A stretch of 18,213 bases of DNA from an uncultured Clostridia bacterium. Lineage in GTDB: Bacteria > Bacillota > Clostridia > Oscillospirales > Acutalibacteraceae. Below the pieces are notes generated by a model. It saw only the letters and a program-made list of their open reading frames with translations, ran no database searches and was not told the DNA's origin. Positions 1-7,468 of the stretch are shown in pieces; the first letter of the stretch is position 1; every line of letters starts with the position of its first letter. Location: NCBI GenBank assembly GCA_946405565.1, contig CAMJHU010000006.1, positions 1-18,213 on the forward strand, read 5' to 3'. Position numbers and translations under genes: made by a program.

Positions 1-435
1 GAGCAGCTTGACCTGCTCCGCCTCGGTGAAGGCCGCCTGACAGAAATCCTCGTTGAGCCATGCGCGCAGCGTGCAGGTTTCCCAGTCCACATTCACCCAC
101 GCGGTTTCATGGAAGGGTTTGCAATCGAGGATTTTTTCGGCAATCAGCATCGCCCGGTCATCCTTCACCGACAGCACCCGCCATTCAATCGGTTCCGCGC
201 CGTTCTGGAGGTTGCCGTCCTGTTCATAGCGCCCGAACATCACGGTCTGCCCCTCTTTCAACGCGGAATTCACAGTCAAAGCGTCGTCTGCCGGCGCTTC
301 ACTTGACACAGCCGTTTCAGATGGACTGACGGATTTTTCCGTTGTCGTTTTACCGTTCCCGCTGTCGCACGCACACAGCGACAGCAGCAGCATTCCCGCC
401 GCGATGACCGCCGTCCAGCTTCTTTTATTTCGCAT
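1..435 (-). CDS. DUF6273-type lipoprotein, C-terminus cut by window edge
   Basis: Reading the minus strand from the ATG at 433-435 gives 145 uninterrupted codons up to the window edge, so the 3' end is missing. The product starts with basic residues (MRNKRSW), a hydrophobic stretch and an LCAC lipobox at about residues 21-24, so it should be exported and lipid-anchored. A Ser/Thr/Glu-rich linker follows. From about residue 60 comes a block with EWRVLS, MLIAEKIL, a W..C.LRAWLN segment and F..AAFTEAE. This pattern (IEWxVL ... LR.WLN..F...AF...E) is how I recognise DUF6273, a domain of unknown function common in secreted Clostridia proteins. The start is supported by AAGGAG 10 nt upstream and by a promoter at 476-504. 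The biochemical role is unknown. Confidence 0.8.
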   Translation of the reverse strand, partial: MRNKRSWTAVIAAGMLLLSLCACDSGNGKTTTEKSVSPSETAVSSEAPADDALTVNSALKEGQTVMFGRYEQDGNLQNGAEPIEWRVLSVKDDRAMLIAEKILDCKPFHETAWVNVDWETCTLRAWLNEDFCQAAFTEAEQVKLL

Positions 436-475
436 TCGCGTGTCACTCCTTACCCCGTGATTTACTTTCCTGCCT

Positions 476-504
476 ATTATAGCATTTTCCCCGCCGATTT
501 GCAA
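476..504 (-). promoter_or_regulatory. Sigma-A promoter of the DUF6273 lipoprotein gene
   Basis: On the minus strand a -35 box TTGCAA (499-504) and a perfect -10 box TATAAT (476-481) are 17 bp apart. TGC directly before the -10 makes it an extended -10. It lies just after the stop of the PHP gene and about 40 bp before the lipoprotein ATG, so that gene is probably transcribed independently. Confidence 0.75.
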
Positions 505-523
505 CAGGGGATTTGTGTAATGG

Positions 524-1324
524 TCACGCAAACGGTATCTCCACGGGCTGCCGGTTGATGAAAATCGTCACACCCGTAAAGCCCGCTTCCTTGGCGGCGG
601 CGATGCCTTCTTCCATGCCCACCGCCAGATGCTCCGGCGTGTGAGCGTCGCTGCCGAGGGTGATATAACGTCCCCCCAGCCGACGGAACAGTTCCACATA
701 ATCCGCCGTCGGCAGCAGCATACCGTCGGGGTTGCGCAGACCGGAGGTGTTGATTTCCAGCGCTTTGCCGTTGGCGGCGAGGGTAGACAGAATCTCCTGG
801 ATCATCGGCAGGTAGGGCGTCATATCCACCGATACGCCGTCCCGCTCGGTGATGTAGCGCAAGGGATAGGTCAGATGGGCGAGGGAATCGAATTGGTTCC
901 ACTTCACCGTTTCGAGCAGTTCCTCAAAATACCGCCTGACCAAGTCGGCAGCCTGCGCACGGTCGGGGTGGAGATAATAAAAATCTTCCTCGCCCCGGAT
1001 ATTGTGCAGCGAGCAAAGCACGAAATCGTACTCACAGAGCCCCAGCGCGCGGGACGTTTCGTCCATATCCTGCAGCGGTTCGCCGAGTTCGATACCCCGC
1101 AGCACGGTGATGTCGTCATACAGGGCGTTGAGTTCCATCGCCTGCGCGTTGGATCTGGCAATGTTCGCGTCGCTCCATTCCAGAATATCGCAATGATCGG
1201 TCAGCGCAATATACGGAATGCCCAGTTCCCGCGCTCTTGCCACCTGAAGCGCGGCGGGGGTTTCGCTGTCAAACGAATTGTCGGTGTGCAGATGACAGTC
1301 ACAGGGGATTTTTAAAAGATTCAT
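524..1324 (-). CDS. PHP-domain phosphoesterase, histidinol-phosphatase (HisK/HisJ) type
   Basis: This 266-residue protein has the metal-binding motifs of the PHP superfamily in order: H-L-H-T with a following DNSFDS near the N-terminus, TDHCD at about residue 42, a Glu in GIELGEP, CSLHN at about 105, LAHLTYP, EINTSG and a C-terminal LGSDAHTPEHL. These His/Asp/Glu residues bind a trinuclear metal centre in the family. The order and length match monofunctional histidinol-phosphatases (histidinol phosphate to histidinol, histidine synthesis, cytoplasmic). No his genes are nearby, so the substrate could be another small phosphoester. A weak AAGGAAA site lies upstream of the ATG. The stop is TGA, and the protein ends where the family usually ends. 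It has its own promoter and looks monocistronic. Confidence 0.85.
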   Translation of the reverse strand: MNLLKIPCDCHLHTDNSFDSETPAALQVARARELGIPYIALTDHCDILEWSDANIARSNAQAMELNALYDDITVLRGIELGEPLQDMDETSRALGLCEYDFVLCSLHNIRGEEDFYYLHPDRAQAADLVRRYFEELLETVKWNQFDSLAHLTYPLRYITERDGVSVDMTPYLPMIQEILSTLAANGKALEINTSGLRNPDGMLLPTADYVELFRRLGGRYITLGSDAHTPEHLAVGMEEGIAAAKEAGFTGVTIFINRQPVEIPFA

Positions 1325-1360
1325 GGTGATCGGCTTCTTTCCTTAACGTATCGCTTTTTG

Positions 1361-1389
1361 ATTATAGCACAGGCATTTCTCCACGTCAA
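1361..1389 (-). promoter_or_regulatory. Strong sigma-A promoter of the PHP phosphoesterase gene
   Basis: Minus-strand -35 TTGACG (1384-1389), a 17-bp spacer and -10 TATAAT (1361-1366), preceded by TGC as an extended -10. The leader to the ATG is about 30 nt. The -35 lies just beyond the repeat element downstream of the serpin gene. Confidence 0.85.
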
Positions 1390-1394
1390 ATGGT

Positions 1395-1541
1395 TGTGGG
1401 AGAAATCTGTTTGGGAGGGTTCTGTAAAAGAATTCGCCCGACCCCGTTGGTTGTCTGGGTGCAATTCGCTCGGCAAGGGCTTTGCCCTTGACCTCGGCAG
1501 GGAGCTCACCCCCTGCACCCCGCGCCGCTGCGCGGCTAATT
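1395..1541 (-). repeat. Dispersed intergenic hairpin repeat, copy A
   Basis: This stretch behind the serpin stop shares an ordered set of blocks with 15791-15989. Read on the minus strand both contain TTAGCCGCG, then GGTCAAGGGC...GCCCTTGC, GCGAAT, CAACGGGG followed by GGGCGAA, and AACCCTCCCA. Inside copy A are three hairpins: CCGCGC/GCGCGG (1520-1535), GCAGGG/CCCTGC (1497-1516) and CAAGGGC-TTT-GCCCTTG (1474-1490). Copy A lacks the CCAAAGGGA and GGCAGCAC hairpins of copy B. It sits about 8 nt after the serpin stop codon, in the same orientation relative to the upstream gene as copy B. Possible roles are mRNA 3'-end protection or termination. Confidence 0.75.
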
Positions 1542-1549
1542 GGGCTTCT

Positions 1550-2869
1550 TTAAAAATGCGTCACCTGTCCGATAAAGACCGGCAGCCCGTTGTCTTCGTC
1601 CACAATCATATAGAGGAACGGTCTATCAAGAGAAACTGTGCGCAAAATGGCACCTTTCGTGAGCATTTCCACCGCCGTGGACGCGCCTGCCTTGGTACCT
1701 TTCTCGTCCACCGCAATCGTGGTCTGATGCAGCACGCGTCCGATATACAGATCGCCCGGCTTCGCGTCCGCCATGTCCGAGAAATCCGCCCTATCCGGGT
1801 CAAAGGCATCGGTCATGCCCATCGCTTTCAGCGCGTCGCTGAGTTCCACGGAATACGTCGCGCTGAACTTCGGCAGACTGACCATCACCGTTTCGCCGTC
1901 ATCTTCACGGAGCTGCGGAAACAGCTGGAAAACCGGCAGTTTTTCCACATACTCTTGCAGCGTCACACCCTCGTTCGGCACCATTGCCACAAATCGGTAG
2001 CCCGACGCGTAGGGCTTGACAAAGCCGGTCGCCATGCCGTCGTCCAGATAGACCCGCTCCTCCGAGTTCATCATCGGCACGGTCTGCACCTTGCCGTCGA
2101 TATCGGTAAACTCGCCGTCAAATATCTGCTCTTCGCGGTAAATATCCTGCCACTCCGCGTCAAAGGTCAGCGCGTTGATGAGATACATCACGGCATTGGG
2201 ATGAATGTCGTCCAGCATGTTTTCAATTCTGCCGCCGGTTCTGAGCGATACCCATCGGTTGATGTCATCACGGGTATTGTCATCGAACGCCGTCGAAAAC
2301 ACCTGCGCGTTGTAGGCATCGACATTGGTTTGCAGAAAGTCTTTTTTGATGTTCATCGCACCCTCTTTGAGCCAGATGGAATTGGCGGAAGAGAGCGACG
2401 CCTTGCCGCTGTGCGGCAGACTGTCGAGATACGCGCCCAGACATGAATTGCGCCCGTCCCTATCCAAAGGCTTCATACTGTCGAGCGCGATCATGTCCCC
2501 GCACAACGCCATATCCATCTGGGTAAGCGTATTGCCCGACGCGCCGTTGGCAGTCATCGCCAGCGCTGTCATCACTGACAGCGGTGACACAAGGGTATTT
2601 TCCCGCCCTCCGTCCTGCCGGGTGACGTTCCTCAGAAGGGCGGCGGAAAATCCCCAGTATTGCCAGTCAAACCCATATTTCTGCTCATCGTCCCGCTCCC
2701 CGCTCAGCGCTTTTTTCGAGCGCACGATAGGAGCGGTCAGCTCCGTGGTACTGTCCGACAGCTTCACGCCGTCCGATGGTTTCCCGCTGCCGCAGGCGCA
2801 TACACTCCCCAGCAGCGCTGCCGCCAACGCCAGCGCCAGCAGCCTTTTACAGATTTTTTGATGCTTCAT
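1550..2869 (-). CDS. Serpin-family protease inhibitor, secreted lipoprotein
   Basis: The 439-residue product begins with a basic, hydrophobic signal (MKHQKICKR...) and a VCAC lipobox, so it should be lipid-anchored outside the cell. The rest is a full-length serpin: TLVSPLSVMTALAM early in the fold, INALTFDAEWQ in the middle, the reactive-loop hinge EKGTKAGASTAVEM at about residues 389-402, and the C-terminal signature DRPFLYMIV...FIGQV. The hinge keeps the small residues needed for loop insertion, so it should be an inhibitory serpin. Counting from the hinge Glu as P17 puts P1 at Lys405 (Lys-Gly), which suggests a trypsin-like target. The start overlaps the end of the pseudouridine synthase gene by 23 nt, and AGGAG lies 10 nt upstream. 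An in-frame ATG two codons earlier (2875) is also possible. Confidence 0.9.
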   Translation of the reverse strand: MKHQKICKRLLALALAAALLGSVCACGSGKPSDGVKLSDSTTELTAPIVRSKKALSGERDDEQKYGFDWQYWGFSAALLRNVTRQDGGRENTLVSPLSVMTALAMTANGASGNTLTQMDMALCGDMIALDSMKPLDRDGRNSCLGAYLDSLPHSGKASLSSANSIWLKEGAMNIKKDFLQTNVDAYNAQVFSTAFDDNTRDDINRWVSLRTGGRIENMLDDIHPNAVMYLINALTFDAEWQDIYREEQIFDGEFTDIDGKVQTVPMMNSEERVYLDDGMATGFVKPYASGYRFVAMVPNEGVTLQEYVEKLPVFQLFPQLREDDGETVMVSLPKFSATYSVELSDALKAMGMTDAFDPDRADFSDMADAKPGDLYIGRVLHQTTIAVDEKGTKAGASTAVEMLTKGAILRTVSLDRPFLYMIVDEDNGLPVFIGQVTHF

Positions 2870-3560
2870 GAACATCCTGCTCCTTTCCATCCGGAACAAC
2901 CGGAATATTCTCAAAAAAATCAAACCAATTCCACGGGTAGGCGCTGTGGTCGGGAAAGAACACGAAGCTTTTTTCCTCTCCCGAAACCGGATGGACAAAG
3001 GTCAGGCTGTGCGACCAGAGCGCCACGGTGCATCCCCTGTCGCGGCTGCCGTATTTGCCGTCGCCGAGCAGCGGCATCTGACGCGACGCAAACTGCACCC
3101 GGATCTGATGGGTGCGCCCGGTATAGAGACGCACCTTCACGAGCGAACTGTCCGCTCCGTTGATTCGTGCGGTGGCAAGCGTTTCATACGCCAGCCGCGC
3201 CTCCTTGGTACCCTTGCGCGGACGGTTCACCACAAAGCTCTTGTTCCGCCGGGAATCCTTGAAAAGCAAATCCCGCATTTCCCCTTCCGACGGTTGGGGA
3301 ATTCCCTCTACTGCCGCCAGATATCGCTTGACAAACTCACCCCGCTGGATTTGCGCGGACAATGCGGCAGCGGTCTTGGCATCCCGCGCAAACACCATCA
3401 CGCCCCCTACCTCCCGGTCAAGACGGTGCAGCGGATAGATGTCCCCGCCGCACTGCTCCTGTAGCAGCCGCACCATATCCCGCTGCCCGTCACATTGCGA
3501 CAGCACCCCCACCGGCTTGATGCAAACCAGCAGATAGTTATCTTCATATAATATTTCCAT
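2847..3560 (-). CDS. RluA-family RNA pseudouridine synthase
   Basis: The 237-residue protein begins MEILYEDNYLLVCIKPVGVLSQ, the usual start of an RluA/RluC/RluD catalytic domain without an S4 domain. It has the active-site motif HRLDREVGGVMVFA (the Asp of HRLD is the catalytic residue in this family) and the conserved block TGRTHQIRVQFA...LLGDGKYG. It should isomerise uridine to pseudouridine in rRNA or tRNA; the exact site cannot be read from sequence. The frame extends upstream to 3635, but that extension crosses the terminator hairpin. I place the start at 3560, where AAAGGA sits about 9 nt upstream. Its last 23 nt overlap the serpin start, so the two are probably co-transcribed and translationally coupled. 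I see no convincing promoter upstream. Confidence 0.9.
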   Translation of the reverse strand: MEILYEDNYLLVCIKPVGVLSQCDGQRDMVRLLQEQCGGDIYPLHRLDREVGGVMVFARDAKTAAALSAQIQRGEFVKRYLAAVEGIPQPSEGEMRDLLFKDSRRNKSFVVNRPRKGTKEARLAYETLATARINGADSSLVKVRLYTGRTHQIRVQFASRQMPLLGDGKYGSRDRGCTVALWSHSLTFVHPVSGEEKSFVFFPDHSAYPWNWFDFFENIPVVPDGKEQDVHEASKNL

Positions 3561-3581
3561 CAAACCGTTTCCTTTCAGCAA

Positions 3582-3614
3582 AAAAGCACCGTCGGTATTA
3601 TCAACGGTGCTTTT
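3582..3614 (-). terminator. Intrinsic terminator after the DivIVA-like gene
   Basis: An 11-bp perfect stem (3582-3592 pairing with 3604-3614, core AGCACCGT/ACGGTGCT) encloses an 11-nt loop. On the minus strand it ends in a run of T. The T-rich other flank makes it potentially bidirectional. It follows the DivIVA-like stop by about 30 nt and precedes the pseudouridine synthase ribosome site. Confidence 0.8.
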
Positions 3615-3644
3615 GCGTCTTTCGTGTTTTTGCAAAATCTCTCT

Positions 3645-5207
3645 CTATTTCCCATGACGAAGCGTGACCGACACCTTTTCGCGTTCGTCCGCAGACACGA
3701 TTTTCACGTGTTTCCGCACTGCCACACGCTTGGCAGCACACGGCGCTTCCGCTTCTCCCGACTGCTTTGGCGCACCGTCTGGGGGTATCGGCGCATTGGG
3801 GACGAAGGTCGGCGCGGACGGCTGCGCATATTCTGCTCCCGCGCTGTCCGGCGCCGCCTGCGTCATCTCCATTGTCACGGGAGACGCGTCATACGTCATA
3901 CCGGGCGGCGTGGAAAGATATTGCAATTGGGTGGAATCCATATCAATAGTCGGCGCTCCCATGCCCGCCTGGGCGTAGCGTTCATCCTGCTCCGCGCCGT
4001 CGGTATAACCAAATCCGATGGGATTGCGGACAGGCGGCTGTGTAACATACTGCTGCGGCGCATAGGGATTGGGGAAGCCCTGATAGGGATTCGGGTAGCC
4101 TTGATACGGTTGGGGCTGTGGCGCGGGCGGCGGATTGTTCACACCGCTGTCGGCGCTGCGGCGCTCGGCTTCTTCGTCGGCGTCATCCAGCATACGGTTG
4201 GCTTCCTTAATGGAGGATTCATTGGACTCAAACACGGTGGGATAGCTGCGCTTGAGCGCCACGGGCGGCTTTTCACCGTCGTCTTCCGCTCCGCCGTCGG
4301 GTCGGGTATGCGGCATGGCAGGACGTTCGGAGGCAGGATGTCCTTCCGTTTCACCGGCATTGACCTTTTTTGCCACATCGGAAATGAATTTCGTGCTGTA
4401 CGGTCCCAGCACCGGCACGGCATAGCCCTTGCCGTCGGAATAATCCACTTCGCCCGCACGCATGGAAAGCAGACGCTCCACTTCGCTTTCGATGGTGGCG
4501 TCGGCATTCTTGGGTTTGAGACCGCTGTCGTGCTTGATGGCAACCAGTTTATGCACCGCGCCGGTCAGCGCCGCGTCAATCTTATCAATTCTGTCCTGAA
4601 ATTCGTCAAAGGCGAGATTCATATCATCGCGTGCCGCTGTAAGATCGGCGCGGATCATAGCAGTCTCCTGTGCCGCGTCACCCGCAATGCGGATAACGTT
4701 TTCCTGATTCTCCACCGATTTCTGGAACAACCGGTCGGTAGCGCGTTTGGTCACAGACATGATGGAGGAAACCGATTGCTCGATCTCGTTGAACTGCCGT
4801 TCACGCAGTGTCAGTTCATGGTTACGCTCCTCCACCGTATTGAGCCGGAGCTGCAACTGATTCCGCTCCGAGGTAGTGGCATCGATTTTGTTTTGCAGCG
4901 CATCATTAGCGACTTTCGCGGAAGACAGACTGGTCTCCAATTCTGCCACCTTTCCCGAAATGGACGAAACCGATTCCGCCAATGCCGCTCTGTCGCGGGA
5001 CATAGCGGTGCGCTCGTCTTCCAGCGAACGCTTGGCAAATTCCCAATCGCGGCGCTCCTCCCGCAGTTCCTGCACCTCGCGGCGCAGTTCCTCGTTTTTA
5101 TCCATCGCGTCATCGACCTGATCGATGAGCTTCTGAAATTCCGCGTCAACGGCGCTTCTGTCGTAACCGACAAACCGTCTGCGGAACCGTGATCCTGCAT
5201 AATCCAT
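3645..5207 (-). CDS. DivIVA-like coiled-coil protein with Pro/Tyr-rich tail
   Basis: The 520-residue product begins MDYAGSRFRRRFVGYDRSAVDAEF, which matches the short N-terminal DivIVA membrane-curvature segment (basic and aromatic residues followed by GYD..AVD.F). A long Glu/Arg/Gln-rich coiled coil covers about residues 20-210. After that come an acidic linker, a disordered region with the near-repeats QPYQGYPNPYQGFPNPYAP at about 364-383, and a basic C-terminus. Proteins with this N-terminus usually mark poles or septa and scaffold wall-growth enzymes in Gram-positives. It is much longer than classical DivIVA (about 160-230 residues), so its partners are unknown. AAGGAGG lies 8 nt before the ATG. 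It is flanked by its own promoter and terminator. Confidence 0.75.
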   Translation of the reverse strand: MDYAGSRFRRRFVGYDRSAVDAEFQKLIDQVDDAMDKNEELRREVQELREERRDWEFAKRSLEDERTAMSRDRAALAESVSSISGKVAELETSLSSAKVANDALQNKIDATTSERNQLQLRLNTVEERNHELTLRERQFNEIEQSVSSIMSVTKRATDRLFQKSVENQENVIRIAGDAAQETAMIRADLTAARDDMNLAFDEFQDRIDKIDAALTGAVHKLVAIKHDSGLKPKNADATIESEVERLLSMRAGEVDYSDGKGYAVPVLGPYSTKFISDVAKKVNAGETEGHPASERPAMPHTRPDGGAEDDGEKPPVALKRSYPTVFESNESSIKEANRMLDDADEEAERRSADSGVNNPPPAPQPQPYQGYPNPYQGFPNPYAPQQYVTQPPVRNPIGFGYTDGAEQDERYAQAGMGAPTIDMDSTQLQYLSTPPGMTYDASPVTMEMTQAAPDSAGAEYAQPSAPTFVPNAPIPPDGAPKQSGEAEAPCAAKRVAVRKHVKIVSADEREKVSVTLRHGK

Positions 5208-5235
5208 CCAAACACCCTCCTTCCATGAGGATTTG

Positions 5236-5263
5236 GTTATCTTTTTTCTCGATTGCCTGTCAA
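5236..5263 (-). promoter_or_regulatory. Possible second promoter of the DivIVA-like gene
   Basis: A perfect -35 TTGACA (5258-5263) is followed after 16 bp by GATAAC (5236-5241), a 4/6 match to the -10 consensus. It would give a very short leader and may be only fortuitous. Confidence 0.3.
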
Positions 5264-5304
5264 GAGGGCATAAACCCCCAAACTACATTTCCATAGTTAG
5301 TTAC

Positions 5305-5332
5305 ATTATAACATATTATTTTGATTTATCAA
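5305..5332 (-). promoter_or_regulatory. Sigma-A promoter of the DivIVA-like gene
   Basis: Minus-strand -35 TTGATA (5327-5332), 16-bp AT-rich spacer and perfect -10 TATAAT (5305-5310). It lies between the uridine phosphorylase stop and the DivIVA-like start and gives a leader of about 90 nt. Confidence 0.8.
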
Positions 5333-5358
5333 GTTATTTTTTCATATTTTTTTCATAT

Positions 5359-6129
5359 TTATGGGTTTGGTGAGGAATTTCGCATGATTGTGCGTTTCAG
5401 GCCCTCGATGGCTGTGCGGATCGCGGAGTCGGTATCATGCACTTCCCGGTCATCACCCAGCCGATCGCGGCGCATCTGGTTCCAGATCACGTGCAGCACC
5501 GTCGCCGCCTTGACCCCCCGCGCCGCCGCCACGGCATAGATCGCCGCCGCTTCCATCTCGGATGCCAGACAGCCGCCCGCCATCCACGCGTCCCACTTGC
5601 GGAGCAGTTCCGCGCCGTTGGGCATCCGCTCCGGCGAATGCTGACCGTAAAACGAATCCTTGCTCTGCACCACGCCGGTATGGAAGGGAACACCAACCGC
5701 CGCCGCGCCGTCCACTAAATCCCGCACCAGACCGAAATCCGCCACGGCGGGAAATTCGATGGGGAGATATTCCCGGCTGGTTCCCTCCATGCGGATCGCG
5801 CCGGTGGCAATCACCACATCGCCGGCGCACACGGCCTCATTCATGCCGCCGCAGGTGCCGATGCGCACAAAGTGCGTCACGCCCAGCGCAATCAGTTCTT
5901 CCACCGCGATGGAAGCCGACGGTCCGCCGATGCCCGTGGAAGTCACCAGTACCGTCTCACCCCCAAGCGTCCCCGACCATGTGCGGAATTCGCGGTTGCA
6001 TCCCAGTTCATGGGGATTTTCCAGATACGCCGCGATTTTGGGTACGCGCCCCGGATCACCCGGCAGCAGAGCATAATTCGCGTGAACCGTTACCGGCAGA
6101 CCGATATGAAACATTCTTTCTTCATTCAT
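5359..6129 (-). CDS. udp: Uridine phosphorylase
   Basis: The 256-residue protein aligns by eye with uridine phosphorylases throughout: LLPGDPGRV (phosphate-binding loop), REFRTWSG, STGIGGPSASIAVEEL, RIGTCGG, EFPAVADF, KDSFYGQHSPERMP and the nucleoside-binding SEMEAAAIY. It should convert uridine and phosphate to uracil and ribose-1-phosphate in the cytoplasm (pyrimidine salvage). The substrate loop has the Gram-positive form GQHSPER rather than the enterobacterial GQER. The open frame runs further upstream to 6258, but it crosses a terminator hairpin. The ATG at 6129 has AAGGGG 8 nt before it. A possible extended -10 (TGGTATCAT) lies about 40 nt upstream without a clear -35. The gene appears monocistronic. 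Confidence 0.9.
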   Translation of the reverse strand: MNEERMFHIGLPVTVHANYALLPGDPGRVPKIAAYLENPHELGCNREFRTWSGTLGGETVLVTSTGIGGPSASIAVEELIALGVTHFVRIGTCGGMNEAVCAGDVVIATGAIRMEGTSREYLPIEFPAVADFGLVRDLVDGAAAVGVPFHTGVVQSKDSFYGQHSPERMPNGAELLRKWDAWMAGGCLASEMEAAAIYAVAAARGVKAATVLHVIWNQMRRDRLGDDREVHDTDSAIRTAIEGLKRTIMRNSSPNP

Positions 6130-6217
6130 AATAAAGTCCCCTTTCCAGCATATGCGTAGATGTCCCTTCATTAGAATGATACCACACACCCCCCGAAAAA
6201 GAAAGGGTTTTTCCACG

Positions 6218-6266
6218 AAAAATACGCCTGTGCCAAAGAATTTTTCAACTCTTCGCACAGGCGTAT
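6218..6266 (-). terminator. Intrinsic terminator of the sigma/anti-sigma operon
   Basis: Perfect 12-bp arms ATACGCCTGTGC (6222-6233) and GCACAGGCGTAT (6255-6266). On the minus strand, further pairing with G-T wobbles continues inward to a GAAA tetraloop, and TTTTT follows the stem. It lies about 80 nt downstream of the DUF4179 gene and just upstream of udp. Confidence 0.85.
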
Positions 6267-6346
6267 GGGTTCATTCAGGTCTGGTTTGATTTAGTTTGGT
6301 TTGGGAAACGTATGGTTTGGATTTTTTTTGTTAAAGAACGGAAAAA

Positions 6347-7468
6347 TTACTTCACATCCATCGCCGCGCCGTTGATCTCCACATGGTCGATGTCAGCGGT
6401 GTCAACATACTCGTTAAACGCGCAGTAGTAATCAATATCGACGGTTTTACCGTCGGAAGACGGCGAGCTGCTGACGCCCATGCCTTCATATACGGTGCCG
6501 TCCTTCATCACTACCTTGAACGTCACCTGAGCAGCCAATTCATTCAGCCGTTCCGCCTGTGCCGCCCATGCTTCCTCGCCGCTTGCTTCTGTGATCGCAG
6601 GTCCCTGATAAGCCCCGCTGAGCCTGATCTGCGCACTCCACGGTGCCACATAGCCGACGGTGACAGCAAAATCAGTATCATTCAGCTTGACACCCTTTTC
6701 CGCGGAGAAGGTCTTGGCAAAGTCGCTCTTACGCGCTTCAAACGTAAAGCCGCCCAGCTTCCTGTCGCGGACAATCGCCTCGGTTGTCTCTGTGCCGTCC
6801 TTGGAAACGGTGGACAGTCCCCACGCGGCAAGTGCCAGCGTCTGACCGTCTTTGATGTCAACCATATCATACATATACAGTACGGTGCAGGTATTGCCGT
6901 CTTTTGTGAGTACCTGATTGTACAGGCTGGGATACATCTGCGTATCCTCATAATCGCCGCTCATGTGCAACCTGAGACGGGTAAAAAAGCTGTGTCCCTC
7001 GGGAATGGTCAATTGAGACGGGTCAACCTCGATGTTGGCGAGAATAAAGAGTTTTTCGCCGTCGCACAGACCCTCCACGGCGGTAATCGTCACGCCGTCA
7101 CTCTCGACGGTTTTGTGAATGGGGAATGTTGCCTTTTCCACCGCGTCCTTCTGCGCCTGCGTATAGGCGGACTTGTAATCGGTAAAATGCTTGTAAAGCT
7201 GTCCCGCAGCCACCGAGCTGCCCGCCACCGCCAGCGCCGCGACAAGTGCCGCCGCCGCGATGGCGGTTTTGCGCCAGACCCGCTTGCCGCTGTTGTGACG
7301 GGATACACCCCGGTCAATGTCTTTCATGACGTTCTGATAAATTCTCTGTTTGCTCATATCGTCCACACTCTCTTTCATAGGATAACGCTGTATCACGCTT
7401 TTGGCGGATTCCTCTGACAGATCGTCAAACAAAGCGGTGATCGGTATTTTTTTCATCTGATTTCTCAT
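6347..7468 (-). CDS. DUF4179-type membrane anti-sigma factor
   Basis: The 373-residue protein has a short cytoplasmic N-terminus (about residues 1-67), one transmembrane helix (about 68-92, Ala/Val-rich after RVWRKT), and a large outside domain beginning with a helical segment (YKHFTDYKSAYTQAQKDAV) and followed by beta-rich sequence containing VTITAVEGLCDGEKLFILANIE. That layout and location are typical of DUF4179 proteins paired with sigma factors, where the N-terminus holds the sigma factor and the outer domain is thought to sense a signal. The first ATG overlaps the sigma stop in ATGA (7465-7468), which indicates translational coupling. A second in-frame ATG at 7456 is an alternative start. 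The signal sensed cannot be inferred. Confidence 0.8.
   Translation of the reverse strand: MRNQMKKIPITALFDDLSEESAKSVIQRYPMKESVDDMSKQRIYQNVMKDIDRGVSRHNSGKRVWRKTAIAAAALVAALAVAGSSVAAGQLYKHFTDYKSAYTQAQKDAVEKATFPIHKTVESDGVTITAVEGLCDGEKLFILANIEVDPSQLTIPEGHSFFTRLRLHMSGDYEDTQMYPSLYNQVLTKDGNTCTVLYMYDMVDIKDGQTLALAAWGLSTVSKDGTETTEAIVRDRKLGGFTFEARKSDFAKTFSAEKGVKLNDTDFAVTVGYVAPWSAQIRLSGAYQGPAITEASGEEAWAAQAERLNELAAQVTFKVVMKDGTVYEGMGVSSSPSSDGKTVDIDYYCAFNEYVDTADIDHVEINGAAMDVK

Noticed and set aside
1321..1518. 65-codon minus-strand open frame inside repeat copy A
   Set aside because: Composed of repeat DNA plus the PHP promoter; no ribosome site or protein features.
1358..2446. 362-codon plus-strand open frame opposite the serpin gene and repeat copy A
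   Set aside because: Antisense shadow; the serpin on the other strand is full length with family signatures.
3624..5192. 522-codon plus-strand open frame opposite the DivIVA-like gene
   Set aside because: It is the antisense of a gene with clear protein features, its translation is rich in Arg/His/Gly without domains, and it lacks a ribosome site. Codon bias avoiding TTA/CTA/TCA explains it.
6267..6346. Repeated TGGTTTG words (plus strand) after the anti-sigma gene
   Set aside because: Short, irregular and without symmetry. Could favour Rho loading on the minus-strand RNA (C-rich, G-poor), but support is too thin.
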